A stretch of DNA of 64,000 bases from Bacillus sp. FJAT-14578 (GCF_000504165.1 NZ_AYSE01000007.1:248001-312000); one strand, 5' to 3'. Positions 25,716-36,538 are shown, counted from the first letter of the stretch. The notes: generated from the sequence alone by a model not told the origin. Translations and numbers: made by a program.

Positions 25716-25852
25716 GTTCCACTTCTCCTTTCATTTACAACGAATGTAGTTTATACCCTTATGGAAAGCTTTATTCATTTCTAAGGGGCGGTAAGTAAAC
25801 TTATATTGTTTGCTTTTTCGTATATACTAACCAAAATAGGAGAGTGGTAACA

Positions 25853-26038
25853 ATGACATTAAGCGCAAATGATCATGCTATTATCGAGCAGGCATTGAAG
25901 GCCGCTGCCGCCAATAGTGCTGATTATCAGGAGATTTATCAATATGAAGATGTTTTAAAGAAACTGAAGCGCGAGACCGGCAGTCATTTCGATGCTCAAG
26001 CAGATGGATTTCGTTACGATTACGATGATTCTGAATAG
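25853..26038 (+). CDS. Small hypothetical protein
   Basis: 61 residues, helical N-terminal part (NDHAIIEQALKAAAANSADY) and acidic tail (DYDDSE). AGGAG 9 bases before ATG 25853 decides the start over GTG 25844. Function unknown. Repeat R1c starts at its stop codon. Confidence 0.65.
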   Translation: MTLSANDHAIIEQALKAAAANSADYQEIYQYEDVLKKLKRETGSHFDAQADGFRYDYDDSE

Positions 26039-26143
26039 TGGCTGTCCCATCATTCATCAAACAGGCCGCAAAAATGATTTTTTACTGAAAGGCCCCGTCA
26101 ATGAACCCTTGATTTTACTGGATTCTCATGACGGGGTCTTTCA
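26038..26143 (+). repeat. Dispersed repeat R1, copy c
   Basis: Starts GTGGCTGTCCCATCATTC, has AATGATTTTTTACTGAAAGG, then hairpin GGCCCCGTCA...TGACGGGGTC. Closest to copy d at 37575. Confidence 0.75.
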
Positions 26144-26144
26144 G

Positions 26145-26191
26145 GAGGATGACCCAAAAGGTGTATTTTTTACACCTTTTGGGTCATCCTC
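26145..26191. terminator. Convergent terminator hairpin
   Basis: Perfect arms GAGGATGACCCAAAAGGTGT with complement; lies between R1c and the end of the HAD gene and touches its stop codon. Confidence 0.75.
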
Positions 26192-26995
26192 TTATGAACA
26201 AATGATGTTTTTGTTTTTTTCGAGGATGATTTGTACGGCTTCACTTACCGTATCAACTACATAAGCCGCTTCTTTTTTAACATCTTCATGGGCATGGGAA
26301 ATGGCAAAACTGTTCGGTGTCAGTTTGAACATAGGGATATCATTAAAGGAATCTCCTACACAGGCAATTTCTTCAGGCTTCAGCTGCAAGTGTTTTAACA
26401 AGACTAAGAGAGCGTTTCCTTTACTGATGTTTTTCGGCATAATGTCCAGGCAGCCCTTTTCGGAAATGAACGTATCTACATCTTCATGAAAAACGTCCTG
26501 GATGGATTGCTGCATCTCCAATACTTCATCGTGATGGCCCAATACGGTGATTTTAGAAGGAGTAAGAGATTGGCCGATTTCGGTTAACATGTTCTCTTGT
26601 TCTTCAATAGGAAAGAAAAAGCGTTCTTCGATTTGCTGAATAACGTCATTTTTTTGTGCCACAAAGTTGATGTTATCAGAACAAACCATTGTAATGTAAC
26701 GGTCTGAGCAAGCTGATTCATATAGTTTTTTTGCCAGATCGTGCTCAAACGTGCGAGAGTGGAGGGAAACATGGTCATTGGTCATTACAAATGCGCCATT
26801 TTGACTTACGCGGTGGAGTTGATCTCCAACAGCTTTCGCCACTTCCATAATTTCATTGTCCATTCTTCCAGAAGCAAGACAAATGTCCACATTATGTTCC
26901 CGCAGTTGCTTTAACGCTTCTATATCATAGGAAGCCACTTGATTTTTTTTATCAATTAACGTTCCATCTAAATCGCTCACTAATAATTTAATCAT
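26192..26995 (-). CDS. Cof-type HAD-superfamily phosphatase
   Basis: 267 residues. Motif I LVSDLDGTLID, motif II LASGR, motif III Lys in SKGNALL and motif IV GDSFNDIPMF, with a C2 cap between. Cof proteins dephosphorylate sugar phosphates and related small molecules. It begins 2 bases after the DeoR regulator's stop with GAGAGGAG as ribosome site, so the two form an operon. The specific substrate is unknown. Confidence 0.9.
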   Translation of the reverse strand: MIKLLVSDLDGTLIDKKNQVASYDIEALKQLREHNVDICLASGRMDNEIMEVAKAVGDQLHRVSQNGAFVMTNDHVSLHSRTFEHDLAKKLYESACSDRYITMVCSDNINFVAQKNDVIQQIEERFFFPIEEQENMLTEIGQSLTPSKITVLGHHDEVLEMQQSIQDVFHEDVDTFISEKGCLDIMPKNISKGNALLVLLKHLQLKPEEIACVGDSFNDIPMFKLTPNSFAISHAHEDVKKEAAYVVDTVSEAVQIILEKNKNIICS

Positions 26996-26997
26996 TT

Positions 26998-27762
26998 TTA
27001 AACTCCTCTCGTTGTTAAAAGCTCAATATCATATTGGTCAACGATACTTTGAAATGAATCATCCGGAGAACAATCAGTCACAATGATATCAATGTCTTCT
27101 AGAGGGCATACATTGTAAAACATTTGCTTTCCGAACTTCGATTGATCGGCCAGGACAATGACTTGATTAGCTCGCTTAATCATTTCTTTCGTTAACAATC
27201 CTTCTTCTTCATAAGGAGTTGACAGCCCGCTTTGAGTAATTCCGCATGCGCCTAAAAAAAGTTTATCAACATGGTAGTTGCGAAGCATCTCAATGGCAGC
27301 CGCTCCGTATATATACTGCTGGGAACGGTGAAGCTGTCCTCCTAATAAATGAATGGAAGCCACTTCTTTTTTGGATAATGTACTCGCAATTTGAATGGAG
27401 TTTGTCACAATCGTATTTTGTTTCGTTTGCAAATAGTCAGCAACGAATTCAACGGTAGTGGAGGCATCCAAAATAAGATAATCGTAATCTTTTATAAGGG
27501 AAACGGCCCGTTTGGCAATTTCTTTTTTTGTCTCTGGAACGTGCTTCAACCGCTGTTCATAGTTGGAAACCTCTTTAGAAAGGGCCGGCAAAATAGCTCC
27601 ACCCCTTGTTCGAACGATAGCTCCCTGTTCATCGAGCTTTACGAGATCCCTTCGAGCCGTATCCCGGGAAACTTCAAATTGCTCGCAAATATCCTCAATG
27701 CTAATCCGTTTATGTTTTTTTAAATGTTGTAAAATTTCTATCAATCGTTCTTCTTGATACAT
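26998..27762 (-). CDS. DeoR-family transcriptional regulator
   Basis: 254 residues. N-terminal winged helix (ERLIEILQHLKKHKRISIED, ICEQFEVSRDTARRDL, then LDEQGAIVRTRGGA) and C-terminal sugar-phosphate-sensing DeoRC domain (DASTTVEFVADYL, LLGGQLHRSQ, DQSKFGK). Controls sugar metabolism genes in general. GAGGTG precedes ATG. Divergent from the IolW-like dehydrogenase 144 bases away; it probably regulates itself, the HAD gene and perhaps the dehydrogenase (inference). Confidence 0.92.
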   Translation of the reverse strand: MYQEERLIEILQHLKKHKRISIEDICEQFEVSRDTARRDLVKLDEQGAIVRTRGGAILPALSKEVSNYEQRLKHVPETKKEIAKRAVSLIKDYDYLILDASTTVEFVADYLQTKQNTIVTNSIQIASTLSKKEVASIHLLGGQLHRSQQYIYGAAAIEMLRNYHVDKLFLGACGITQSGLSTPYEEEGLLTKEMIKRANQVIVLADQSKFGKQMFYNVCPLEDIDIIVTDCSPDDSFQSIVDQYDIELLTTRGV

Positions 27763-27846
27763 GGCAGCACCTCAATATCATCGATAAGTACATTGTAAGT
27801 GATATTAAGTGAATATGCAATTTTCTAATGGATATTCACGTGTAAA

Positions 27847-27875
27847 TTTACAAAAACATTATAAACGCTTAAAAT
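27847..27875 (+). promoter_or_regulatory. SigA-type promoter of the iolW-like gene
   Basis: TTTACA, 17-base spacer, TAAAAT, 31 bases before the start codon. Confidence 0.55.
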
Positions 27876-27906
27876 AGAAGGAAATACATAAAAGGAGAGA
27901 AGAAAA

Positions 27907-28953
27907 ATGAAAACATTGCAAGTCGGGCTTGTCGGATATGGTCTATCGGGACAAGTGTTCCATGCTCCGTTTGTTCACACGCATTCGCATATGAATTTAA
28001 AAAAGGTTGTAGAAAGAAGAAGTGCAAAGTCAAAGGAACGCTATCCTTATGTAGAAGTTGTAGCCTCTTACGAGGAATTGCTGGAAGATAAGGATATTGA
28101 TGTTGTCATCATTACGACTCCAAATGAATTTCATTATCCGATGGTGAAGAGTGCCATCTTGAAAAGGAAACATGTCGTTATTGAAAAGCCGTTCACGGTG
28201 ACGTCCAAAGAAGCGATGGAGCTGACGGCATTAGCCGATGAATATGGTATCAAGCTTTTTGTGTATCATAACCGCCGCTGGGATGGCGATTTTAAAACGA
28301 TCAAGAAGATAATTGAACAGCGCTTATTAGGGGATATTGTCGAGTTTGAATCCCATTTTGATCGGTTTCGCAATTATTTTAAGGAAAATGCATGGAGGGA
28401 AGAAGACCGTCCAGGCTCAGGGATTTTATATGATCTCGGTTCCCACTTGATTGATCAATCTCTTGTTTTATTCGGTACACCCGATGCGGTCACGGCTCAT
28501 ACAAGTATTCAGCGAAAAGGCGGAAAATCCGTAGATGCTTTTGATGTGCGCCTTCATTATCCGGGGGTAAGCGTAACTTTAAAAGCGGGGATGCTTGTCA
28601 GAGAGCTTGGCCCTCGTTTCATTCTTCATGGTACAGAAGGCTCTTTTGTTAAGTATGATTTGGATCCGCAGGAAAATGCACTTCGCCAGGGAAGCATGCC
28701 AACAGACAGCGGGTACGGGATAGAAGACGAGGAGCGTTGGGGAACCTTGAATACGACGGTCAACGATTTGCATTATCGCGGCAAAATTGAGACGCTGCCT
28801 GGAAGCTACCAGGATTTTTACCAAAATGTATATGAAGCCGCAGCAGAAGGAAAAGAGCCGGAAGTGAAACCGGAACAAGCCGCCAACGTTATCAAAATCA
28901 TTGAATTGGCGGAACAAAGTGCACAGGAGAAACGAACCATCTCATTTAAATAG
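27907..28953 (+). CDS. iolW: Gfo/Idh/MocA oxidoreductase, IolW-type scyllo-inositol dehydrogenase
   Basis: 348 residues. N-terminal NAD(P) fold GLVGYGLSGQVFHAPF, then EKPFTV (the family EKP) and VYHNRRWDGDFKTIKK. The catalytic segment is LYDLGSHLIDQSLVLFG. These segments follow the B. subtilis IolW (YvaA) pattern, an NADP-dependent scyllo-inositol dehydrogenase that reduces scyllo-inosose. Symbol is by similarity; other inositol genes are not in the window. Divergent from a DeoR regulator. Confidence 0.8.
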   Translation: MKTLQVGLVGYGLSGQVFHAPFVHTHSHMNLKKVVERRSAKSKERYPYVEVVASYEELLEDKDIDVVIITTPNEFHYPMVKSAILKRKHVVIEKPFTVTSKEAMELTALADEYGIKLFVYHNRRWDGDFKTIKKIIEQRLLGDIVEFESHFDRFRNYFKENAWREEDRPGSGILYDLGSHLIDQSLVLFGTPDAVTAHTSIQRKGGKSVDAFDVRLHYPGVSVTLKAGMLVRELGPRFILHGTEGSFVKYDLDPQENALRQGSMPTDSGYGIEDEERWGTLNTTVNDLHYRGKIETLPGSYQDFYQNVYEAAAEGKEPEVKPEQAANVIKIIELAEQSAQEKRTISFK

Positions 28954-28955
28954 AC

Positions 28956-28991
28956 GTAAAAAGAGGAGAGCGGGGGCTCTCCTCTTTTTAC
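28956..28991. terminator. Bidirectional terminator between iolW-like and cstA
   Basis: GTAAAAAGAGGAGAG / CTCTCCTCTTTTTAC with a 6-base loop; serves both converging genes. Confidence 0.9.
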
Positions 28992-29005
28992 AGATCACAC
29001 ATTAT

Positions 29006-30433
29006 TTAAGCTGCCACTTCAGTCTCTATTTTTTGTTGGTGGCGACGAATTTGATAGGCGTACCAAGTTGTCACTGCTAACGTAATTACCGTTCCAATCA
29101 TCATGGATGTCTGGTAACTTAACTTAAATCCTTCAGGCGCGTAGAAAATGTAAGTACTGACAACACTTGTCATAAACAGCGCTGGGATTCCGCAAATCCA
29201 ATGGAATATACCGTGACGCAAACAATAAACAGTTGCTGCCCATAGCGTAACAGCTGCCACAAGCTGGTTAGACCAGCCAACATAACGCCATAAGAATGAA
29301 TAATCAATCGTTGATAAATAAAAAGCTGGAATCGTAACTGGAATTGAATAAAGTAATGCCTGCTTTAGGCTTGCATCTTTGTTTTTTGCTCCAACTAATT
29401 CCTCGAGGATCATGCGTGATGAACGTAGAGCTGTATCACCTGTTGTAATCGGTAAGATGATAACCCCTAAGATGGCTAAAATACCGCCTAATTGACCAAG
29501 AAGAGAAGTTGAAATTTCATTTACGACTCCTCCGGGACCACCAGCTGCAATGGCCTCTTGCAACCCTGCTGTCCCTCCGAAAAATGTCATACCGGCTGCT
29601 GCCCAAATTAATGCGATAATTCCTTCACCAATCATAGCCCCGTAAAACACCTTGCGGCCATCACGTTCATTTTTAAGTGTTCTGGCAACGATAGGGCTCT
29701 GCGTACAATGGAAACCGGATATTGCTCCACATGATACGGTAACCATTAATAACGGCCAAATTGGCAGTTCACCTGGATGAAGATTTTCTAACGTGACATT
29801 CGGGATTGGTTTACCCGCAAATAAAAGGGCTCCCGCGATGGCAACTGCCATGAAAATTAAAATAGCACCGAACAGGGGATAAATTTTACCGATTACTTTG
29901 TTAACTGGTAAAACAGTTGCTAACAAGAAGTATGCAAAAATGACAACGAGTGCTGCACCGAATGATAATGGAGTCAATTGCGCAATTAATTGTGCCGGTC
30001 CTGCCGTAAACGCAGCGGCTACAAGAACCATCAAGACGAGTGAAACAATGTTGATGATCAATTTCATGTTTTTCCCTAAATACCGTCCTACAAGAGCCGG
30101 ATATTGGGCACCGCCATGACGCAGGGACATCATACCCGAGAAATAATCGTGAACGGCTCCCGCGAAGATACAGCCTACAACAATCCAAATGAAGGCGACT
30201 GGTCCATATAAAGCTCCCATCAAGGCACCATAAATTGGACCTAATCCGGCAATATTCAATAACTGAATGAGCCAGCCTTTCCACCATGGCATCGGCATAT
30301 AATCAAGACCGTCCGCTTTTGTATAGGCGGGTGTTTCATTATTGGAATCTATGCCAAAAATTCGGTCAACCACCCGTCCGTAAAACATATAGCCTAAGAT
30401 TAAAAGTGCGATTGACGCGAGAAAAGTAAGCAT
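29006..30433 (-). CDS. cstA: CstA-family peptide/pyruvate transporter (short form)
   Basis: 475 residues with many membrane helices. VGCIFAGAVHDYFSGMMSLR, CGAISGFHCTQSPIVARTL and ILPITTGDTALRSSRMIL are CstA signatures. E. coli and B. subtilis CstA are longer (about 600-700 residues); this is a shorter subtype lacking the extended C-terminal region. CstA proteins import peptides or pyruvate on carbon starvation. AAGGAGG precedes the ATG. A cre-like box upstream suggests CcpA control. Confidence 0.9.
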   Translation of the reverse strand: MLTFLASIALLILGYMFYGRVVDRIFGIDSNNETPAYTKADGLDYMPMPWWKGWLIQLLNIAGLGPIYGALMGALYGPVAFIWIVVGCIFAGAVHDYFSGMMSLRHGGAQYPALVGRYLGKNMKLIINIVSLVLMVLVAAAFTAGPAQLIAQLTPLSFGAALVVIFAYFLLATVLPVNKVIGKIYPLFGAILIFMAVAIAGALLFAGKPIPNVTLENLHPGELPIWPLLMVTVSCGAISGFHCTQSPIVARTLKNERDGRKVFYGAMIGEGIIALIWAAAGMTFFGGTAGLQEAIAAGGPGGVVNEISTSLLGQLGGILAILGVIILPITTGDTALRSSRMILEELVGAKNKDASLKQALLYSIPVTIPAFYLSTIDYSFLWRYVGWSNQLVAAVTLWAATVYCLRHGIFHWICGIPALFMTSVVSTYIFYAPEGFKLSYQTSMMIGTVITLAVTTWYAYQIRRHQQKIETEVAA

Positions 30434-30551
30434 GTTTGAAACCTCCTTATGTACTAATAATTAAAATTTTCTGAAAATATATACATATATTAACAAAGTG
30501 CGACAATTACTGCAATATATTTTTCTGAAAAAATTAAAATTTCTAACAATT

Positions 30552-30565
30552 TAAAAGCGCTTACA
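30552..30565 (-). promoter_or_regulatory. CcpA cre box upstream of cstA
   Basis: TAAAAGCGCTTACA on the plus strand (TGTAAGCGCTTTTA on the cstA strand), about 120 bases before the start. Fits catabolite control of a carbon-starvation transporter. Confidence 0.55.
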
Positions 30566-30652
30566 TTTTCAAAGCTGGAAAATCGCTGAGATGGGGAGGG
30601 AAAAGGGGGATGATTATTTCAATACAAGAAAGGATTATCTTCTTAAAATAAT

Positions 30653-30697
30653 AAAAACCGTCATGGAATCTTTAAAAGATTCCTATGACGGTTTTTA
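30653..30697. terminator. Terminator downstream of metH
   Basis: AAAAACCGTCAT.GAATC with GATTC.ATGACGGTTTTT; lies between the metH 3' end and the cstA 5' region. Confidence 0.8.
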
Positions 30698-30737
30698 CAG
30701 AAGCAACTCAAAAATAAGATTTTAAGCGAATTCTCTA

Positions 30738-33700
30738 TTATAAAACGTTAAAATAGCGCGCTTCCGGATGGGCAAATACGATGGCGGAAACAGATGCTTC
30801 GGGTTCCATCATAAAGCCGTCCGTTAACTGGATGCCGATTTTTTCCGGCTGGATGAGCTTAAACAGTTTCTCCTGGTCTTCTAAGTTCGGGCATGCCGGA
30901 TAACCGAATGAATAGCGTTGGCCCTGGTATTTGGCGGTCAGGCGCTGTTCCATCGTGAAATCAGGAGAATCCGGGAATCCCCATTGATCGCGAATTTGTT
31001 GATGGACCCGTTCCGCCAATGCTTCTGCCGTTTCAAGAGCCAGCGCCTGCAGAGCATGACTTTTTAGGAAATCGCCTTTTTCTTTAAAGTCCTGGGCGAG
31101 TTCGCGGATTCCTTTTCCGGCCGTTACGGAAAAGAGGCATACGTAATCCATTTCATTTGAATCCACCGATCTCACATAGTCCGACAAGCATAAGAACGGT
31201 TCTTTTGCCTGACGAGGGAAGTTGAACGTCTCCAGAACAGTTTGCGGCTGATCCGGATGATAAATGATCAGATCATCTCCATTGGATTGAGCTGGGAAAA
31301 ACCGGTATAAAGCGGCAGGCTGGATTAAACGGTCTCTTTTCGCCAACTGTAGGAGTTCATCCACGACTTCTTTCACTTTTAACGTTCTTTCATCTTTTTC
31401 TTTTAATAAACGCGAAATTTTCCCTTTGACGCCTAAATGATGGCCTAATAGCATTTGCCAGTTAATATATGGCTCAATATGCGCGACATCGTATTGACGA
31501 ATGATGTGCGGTTTTGTATCGGCCGGCACAAACACAGGCACTGATGTTGATACGGTTGAGCGAGCGAGGGTAGCCACGGCTGTTTGTGGTATTTCTCTTT
31601 CGGGAAGGGCTGCTGAAGCTTCCCGTTTTTCCTTCAGGTCTGCCAATAACTGTTCGTTCGCTTCTTTGTTTTGCAATTTGTTCGCCAATGCCAAGCCATC
31701 CATGGCATCTTTGGCATAAAGAACAGGGCCTTCATATTCCGCGGCAATCTTGTTATCGGTGAACTTGCGCGACAGGGCGGCACCACCGACTAAAATCGGA
31801 ACGTCAATGTCGGCTTGTTTCATGTCTTGTGCTGTTAATACCATCTGTTGGGCGGATTTGACGAGCAATCCTGATAAGCCCACGATATCCGGCTTTTCTT
31901 TTCTGACAGCGGCAATCAATTCTTGCGGTGCGACTTTAATCCCTAGGTCAACCACTTTAAAGCCGTTGTTGCTTAAAATAATATCGACTAGGTTTTTACC
32001 GATGTCATGTACATCGCCTTTTACCGTGGCAAGCAATATTTTTCCTTTTCCACTGTCGTCTTTCTTCTCCATGTGCGGCTCTAAAAAGGCAACAGATGCT
32101 TTCATGACCTCTGCACTTTGCAGAACTTCTGCCACGATAAGCTGATTATCATTAAACAAACGCCCGACTTCAGCCATTCCATCCATAAGAGGTCCATTAA
32201 TAATGTCGAGAGGGTTCGGATATTTTGCGAGAGCCGCTTCCAAATCCGGGAGCAAGCCTTCCTTCGTACCTTCAACGACATAGTTTGCGAGGCGCTCTTC
32301 CAGTGTTAGATTACTTGCTTGGACTTTGACTGTCTTCTTTTTGTCACGATAGAAGTCTGTGAATGTCGCCAATGTTTCATCATTTGTACGGAATAAAAGG
32401 TCATCGGCAAGCTTAATCTCTTCTTCTGGAATGGAAGCATAGCGTTCCAATTTTTCCGTGTTGACAATCGCATAATCCAATCCTGCTTGTGTACAGTGAT
32501 ATAAATAGACGGCGTTTAACACTTCACGTCCGACAGGCGGAAGGCCAAATGAGACGTTACTCACACCGAGAATCGTTAAACAGTCAGGCAATGCTTCTTT
32601 AATAAGTGCAATTCCTTTAATCGTTTCTTCAGCCGCTCCGATATACTGCTCATCACCTGTTCCGACGGGGAAGACAAGCGGGTCAAAAATGATGTCTTTC
32701 GGATTGAAGCCGTATTTATGCACAAGAAGGTCATGCGAGCGTTTCGCGACTTCCAGCTTGCGTTCTGCCGATACGGCCATTCCTGTTTCATCGATCGTAC
32801 CGACGACAAGAGCCGCTCCGAACTTTTTGACAAGCGGTAAAACAGCTTCAAATCGTTCTTCACCGTCTTCCAGATTAATCGAGTTGATAATGACTTTCCC
32901 TTGGGAATAGCTGAGGGCACGTTCAATAACCGCTTCATCCGTTGAGTCAATCACTAAAGGAGCCTTTACTTTCTTTACGACTTCCTTTATGAAGACCTCC
33001 ATATCTTCAATTTCTTCACGATCCGGGTCGGCCAAGCAAATATCGATGACATGGGCACCATTTTTCACTTGAGCACGGGCAATTTCAGCTGCTTCTTCAA
33101 TTTTTCCTTCTGCAATAAGACGCTTAAATTTACGTGATCCGATAACGTTCGTACGTTCACCGACAAAAAGCGGGCGCATTGAATCATCATAGATGAGCGG
33201 CTCGATGCCGGAAACCGCGTGAGGGTGGGAATCGATCGGAATATCCCTAGGTTTGACATCTTTTACGGCGTCGGCTAATGCTGCGATATGGTCAGGCGTC
33301 GTACCGCAGCATCCCCCGACAATGTTCAGCCAGCCTTTTTCAGCGAAACCGACGATTTTCTTCGCTAAAAGCTCAGGAGATTCGTGGTAATTTCCTTCTT
33401 CATCCGGTAATCCTGCATTTGGATAACAGCTCACCGCCGTGGTTGAAAGGGCAGAAAGGGAACGGATATGATCCGTCATAAACTCAGGGCCTGTGGCACA
33501 GTTTAAGCCGACGGAAAGAGGTTCCATATGCTCAAGGGACAGGTAGAATGCTTCAATATCCTGGCCGGCAAGCGTCGTTCCCATCGGTTCGATTGTTCCG
33601 GAAATCATGATCGGGAGCTTTTTATTTGCTTGTTCAAATGCTTGGGAAATGCCTAAGAACGCTGCTTTGACGTTCAGCATATCTTGACACGTTTCCACCA

Positions 33701-34178
33701 GCAGGAGGTCGGCACCGCCGTCAATCAATCCGCGTGTCTGTTCTTCATAAGAATCGACAAGCTCCTGGAAGGTGATGCCTCCTGTGACCGACAATGTTTT
33801 CGTTGTAGGTCCCATTGACCCCGCCACATAGCGCGGCTTTTCAGGAGTAGAATATTTGTCACATGCTTCTTTCGCTAGTTTAGCCGACACTACGTTTAAC
33901 TCGTAGGCGAGATGGCTTATATCATACTCATCCAATACGACGGATGTAGCGCCGAAGGTATTTGTTTCGACAATATCTGCTCCTGCTTTCAAATATTCTT
34001 CGTGGATGGAGCGGATGACATCAGGAGCGGTAAGGGATAAGTATTCGTTACAACCTTCATACAGTTCGCCGCCGAAATCTTCTGCCGTTAAGTTCGCCGC
34101 CTGAATCATGGTCCCCATTGCGCCGTCAAGGACGAGAATTCTTTCTTTTAATTGATTATAAATGGAGGATTGAGCCAT
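30738..34178 (-). CDS. metH: Cobalamin-dependent methionine synthase MetH
   Basis: 1146 residues. All four modules are visible. Homocysteine-binding domain: [10 protein letters not shown] near the start and zinc ligands in GGCCGTTP (about residue 289). Pterin-binding domain: [32 protein letters not shown]12 domain: [14 protein letters not shown], about residue 720, whose His is the lower cobalt ligand. Activation domain: C-terminal [14 protein letters not shown]-like segment. Transfers methyl from 5-methyl-THF to homocysteine. Starts inside the end of yitJ (23-base overlap), so coupled to the S-box operon. Confidence 0.96.
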   Translation of the reverse strand: MAQSSIYNQLKERILVLDGAMGTMIQAANLTAEDFGGELYEGCNEYLSLTAPDVIRSIHEEYLKAGADIVETNTFGATSVVLDEYDISHLAYELNVVSAKLAKEACDKYSTPEKPRYVAGSMGPTTKTLSVTGGITFQELVDSYEEQTRGLIDGGADLLLVETCQDMLNVKAAFLGISQAFEQANKKLPIMISGTIEPMGTTLAGQDIEAFYLSLEHMEPLSVGLNCATGPEFMTDHIRSLSALSTTAVSCYPNAGLPDEEGNYHESPELLAKKIVGFAEKGWLNIVGGCCGTTPDHIAALADAVKDVKPRDIPIDSHPHAVSGIEPLIYDDSMRPLFVGERTNVIGSRKFKRLIAEGKIEEAAEIARAQVKNGAHVIDICLADPDREEIEDMEVFIKEVVKKVKAPLVIDSTDEAVIERALSYSQGKVIINSINLEDGEERFEAVLPLVKKFGAALVVGTIDETGMAVSAERKLEVAKRSHDLLVHKYGFNPKDIIFDPLVFPVGTGDEQYIGAAEETIKGIALIKEALPDCLTILGVSNVSFGLPPVGREVLNAVYLYHCTQAGLDYAIVNTEKLERYASIPEEEIKLADDLLFRTNDETLATFTDFYRDKKKTVKVQASNLTLEERLANYVVEGTKEGLLPDLEAALAKYPNPLDIINGPLMDGMAEVGRLFNDNQLIVAEVLQSAEVMKASVAFLEPHMEKKDDSGKGKILLATVKGDVHDIGKNLVDIILSNNGFKVVDLGIKVAPQELIAAVRKEKPDIVGLSGLLVKSAQQMVLTAQDMKQADIDVPILVGGAALSRKFTDNKIAAEYEGPVLYAKDAMDGLALANKLQNKEANEQLLADLKEKREASAALPEREIPQTAVATLARSTVSTSVPVFVPADTKPHIIRQYDVAHIEPYINWQMLLGHHLGVKGKISRLLKEKDERTLKVKEVVDELLQLAKRDRLIQPAALYRFFPAQSNGDDLIIYHPDQPQTVLETFNFPRQAKEPFLCLSDYVRSVDSNEMDYVCLFSVTAGKGIRELAQDFKEKGDFLKSHALQALALETAEALAERVHQQIRDQWGFPDSPDFTMEQRLTAKYQGQRYSFGYPACPNLEDQEKLFKLIQPEKIGIQLTDGFMMEPEASVSAIVFAHPEARYFNVL

Positions 34179-36012
34179 GCTGATCTTCCTTTCTGATACG
34201 TTCTTTGTCGTGAATATATTTTGTCAGTTCGACCGTCATTTCATAGCGCATAAACGGCGTAATTAAGTAAATGCCATTAAATAAATCATAAGCGGCATCA
34301 ATAAGATGTTTGGCGATAGCAATGCCTTCTCGCGCACCTTTTTCATTATCATTTTCTGTAGCGTCCATGCGTGCCAAAATATCATCAGATAATTTAATTC
34401 CAGGCACTTCGTGATGGAGAAAACGAGCATTTCGCGCGCTTGTCAGCGGCATAATCCCAAGATAAATGGGAGCTTTTAAATGCTTCGTCGCTTCATGAAT
34501 GTCTTCAATTTGCGAGACGGAATAAACCGGCTGAGAAATAAAGTAATGGGCACCGCAGGCAATTTTCTTCTCTAATCTCAATACCGCTTTATCAAGATGT
34601 CTCACGTTTGGGTTAAAGGCACCGGCAATGGAAAAGTTCGTTTTTTGACCGAGTGGCTTACCGGAGTAAGAAAGCCCTTCATTAAATTGAGCAATCAGAC
34701 TAATCAAATCAAATGAAGATAAATCATAAACAGAAGTGGCGCCAGGGAAATCACCAATTTTGGAGGGATCTCCTGTGACCGCAAGAATTTGATTGATTCC
34801 CAGTGTATGAAGCCCCATTAGGTGAGATTGCAAGCCGATTAAATTGCGATCACGGCACGTAATATGCACAAGCGGCCGCACATCCGTTTTGTGCTGTAAC
34901 AAGGATGCCATCGCCAAGTTGCTGATTCTTGGTGAGGCGAGCGAGTTATCGGCAAGCGTAACAGCATCGACACCGATATCATGTAATGCTTTAGCTCCCG
35001 TCATAAATTTTTCAATGCCAAATTGTTTTGGGGGATCAAGCTCAACAATGACGGAACGGCGCTCTTGAACGATGTCATGAATATGCGGCAACGTTTCCTC
35101 GACTGATTCTTGAATTTGTACAATCGGTCGTTCTTTCGTTTGTTTTATGGTAACCGGCTCTTGATTCTTTAACGCAGAAGAGATCGCTTCAATATGAGCG
35201 GGAGTCGTGCCGCAGCATCCCCCGATCAATCGAACCCCTTGTTCACGGAAAGCAAGGGCTGTTTCCTGAAAATATTTGCTGTCTGTTTCATAGACAAGCC
35301 TTCCATCTACGTAATCCGGCAAACTTGCATTCGGGTAGGCAGATAAAAAGGCATGTTTTGGCAGAGGGACTTCTTCCAGCGATTCAATCATGTGGTAAGG
35401 ACCGAGACGACAATTGATTCCAACGACATCTGCCCCAAGAGCTTCGAGTTGGGTAAATGCATCGCTTAAGTGTGTTCCGTCTTGCAGGACGCCTTTTTCA
35501 TGAAGAGAAACGTGGGCGATAATTGGTTTATCCGTTTCCTTACGAGCAATAGCCAAAACGGTTTTCAGCTCTTCGAGATCATAGTATGTCTCTAATAAAA
35601 TACTATCGACTTCCTCGTGAAGAAGCCAAAACAGCTGTTCTCGAAAGTTTCGCTTTATTTCTTCTATAGTGATGGTGGACTTCGTTAAAGCACGGACCCC
35701 GCCGACTGTTCCGGCAACATAGGCTTTTCCTTTCGCAGCTTCCTTCGCAATTTTTGCAGCAGCTATATTAAAAGTCTTTACTTCATCCTCGAGACCATGG
35801 CGTGCCAGCTTATGATAGTTGGCTCCGTATGTATTCGTTTGGATGACATTTGATCCGGCTTTTAAATAAGCCTCATGGACACGAAAGACTTCATCACGCT
35901 TCGTGACGTTCAATTGCTCAAAACAGCTGTCGACACCGTGGGCATATAAAAGTGTGCCCATAGCTCCGTCCCCGATTAAAATATGAGACTTCAAGTCTTC
36001 TAATAATCCCAT
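34156..36012 (-). CDS. yitJ: Bifunctional homocysteine S-methyltransferase / methylene-THF reductase (YitJ)
   Basis: 618 residues. The N-terminal Hcy-binding domain has [14 protein letters not shown] and the zinc motif GGCCGTTP (about residue 266). The C-terminal MTHFR-like flavoprotein domain has [31 protein letters not shown] and FISQPVYSV. It makes 5-methyl-THF for MetH and may also methylate homocysteine. First gene of the operon; the S-box leader is directly upstream. AGGAGG precedes ATG. Confidence 0.94.
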   Translation of the reverse strand: MGLLEDLKSHILIGDGAMGTLLYAHGVDSCFEQLNVTKRDEVFRVHEAYLKAGSNVIQTNTYGANYHKLARHGLEDEVKTFNIAAAKIAKEAAKGKAYVAGTVGGVRALTKSTITIEEIKRNFREQLFWLLHEEVDSILLETYYDLEELKTVLAIARKETDKPIIAHVSLHEKGVLQDGTHLSDAFTQLEALGADVVGINCRLGPYHMIESLEEVPLPKHAFLSAYPNASLPDYVDGRLVYETDSKYFQETALAFREQGVRLIGGCCGTTPAHIEAISSALKNQEPVTIKQTKERPIVQIQESVEETLPHIHDIVQERRSVIVELDPPKQFGIEKFMTGAKALHDIGVDAVTLADNSLASPRISNLAMASLLQHKTDVRPLVHITCRDRNLIGLQSHLMGLHTLGINQILAVTGDPSKIGDFPGATSVYDLSSFDLISLIAQFNEGLSYSGKPLGQKTNFSIAGAFNPNVRHLDKAVLRLEKKIACGAHYFISQPVYSVSQIEDIHEATKHLKAPIYLGIMPLTSARNARFLHHEVPGIKLSDDILARMDATENDNEKGAREGIAIAKHLIDAAYDLFNGIYLITPFMRYEMTVELTKYIHDKERIRKEDQHGSILHL

Positions 36013-36065
36013 TGGTATTCCTCCTTATACTCATTCTTTTCGGAAGGGGGAATGATGATAAACAC

Positions 36066-36097
36066 AAAAGGCCTTCTTATTAAGAAGAAGACCTTTT
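36066..36097 (-). terminator. S-box regulated terminator
   Basis: AAAAGGTCTTCTT / AAGAAGGCCTTTT on the minus strand, T-rich after the stem; lies between the SAM aptamer and yitJ and is the expected OFF-state hairpin. Confidence 0.8.
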
Positions 36098-36110
36098 AAT
36101 CAAAACCCTC

Positions 36111-36222
36111 TTCTTATCTGCCAAGCACATAGTTCCCTGCTTCGCTGGATTTAGCACCTTGTCACGCCGTGACTGGTTGCTGAGGCTTCAAAGGGCCAGT
36201 CCCTCCACCTCTCTTGATAAGA
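36111..36222 (-). promoter_or_regulatory. SAM-I (S-box) riboswitch of yitJ-metH
   Basis: Minus strand: P1 CTTATC with GATAAG, then AAGAGAGGTGGAGGGACTGG, TGAAGCCTCAGCAACC, AAGGTGCTAAATCC, GCGAAGCAGGGAACTA and the closing GGCAGATAAG. This is the complete S-box consensus. SAM binding would favour the downstream terminator and switch the methionine synthesis genes off. Confidence 0.97.
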
Positions 36223-36538
36223 ATGATGTATGAAATTTTAAATTTATAATATTTAACTTATCTGATTTTTGATAATTATACAACATATTTTTTATTCTGG
36301 ACAGTCCCCTGTGAGCGGCTGTCCAGAAGATTGTTACGTTCGGAATGTTGAAAAACCTGAAGAAGAAGCGAAATAAAAATAAAAATATGTTTCTTAAAAA
36401 AGAACAAAATGAAGAAATAATAGAGAAAAGCGATTGAAGAAACAGCTTTATATAGATCATCTCAACAAGAATGGCTCGTCTTTTTTTTTAACAGCGTCAT
36501 ATAGTGTAGTATTAGCAGTTTAAAAAAAGGGTGAGACG

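Noticed and set aside
25536-25784. Plus-strand hydrophobic frame of 82 codons
   Set aside because: It runs through repeat R1b and opposite a small minus-strand gene with a much better ribosome binding site.
36188-36460. 90-codon minus-strand frame upstream of yitJ
   Set aside because: It overlaps the 5' part of the S-box aptamer and is Phe/Ile-rich because of AT-rich non-coding DNA.
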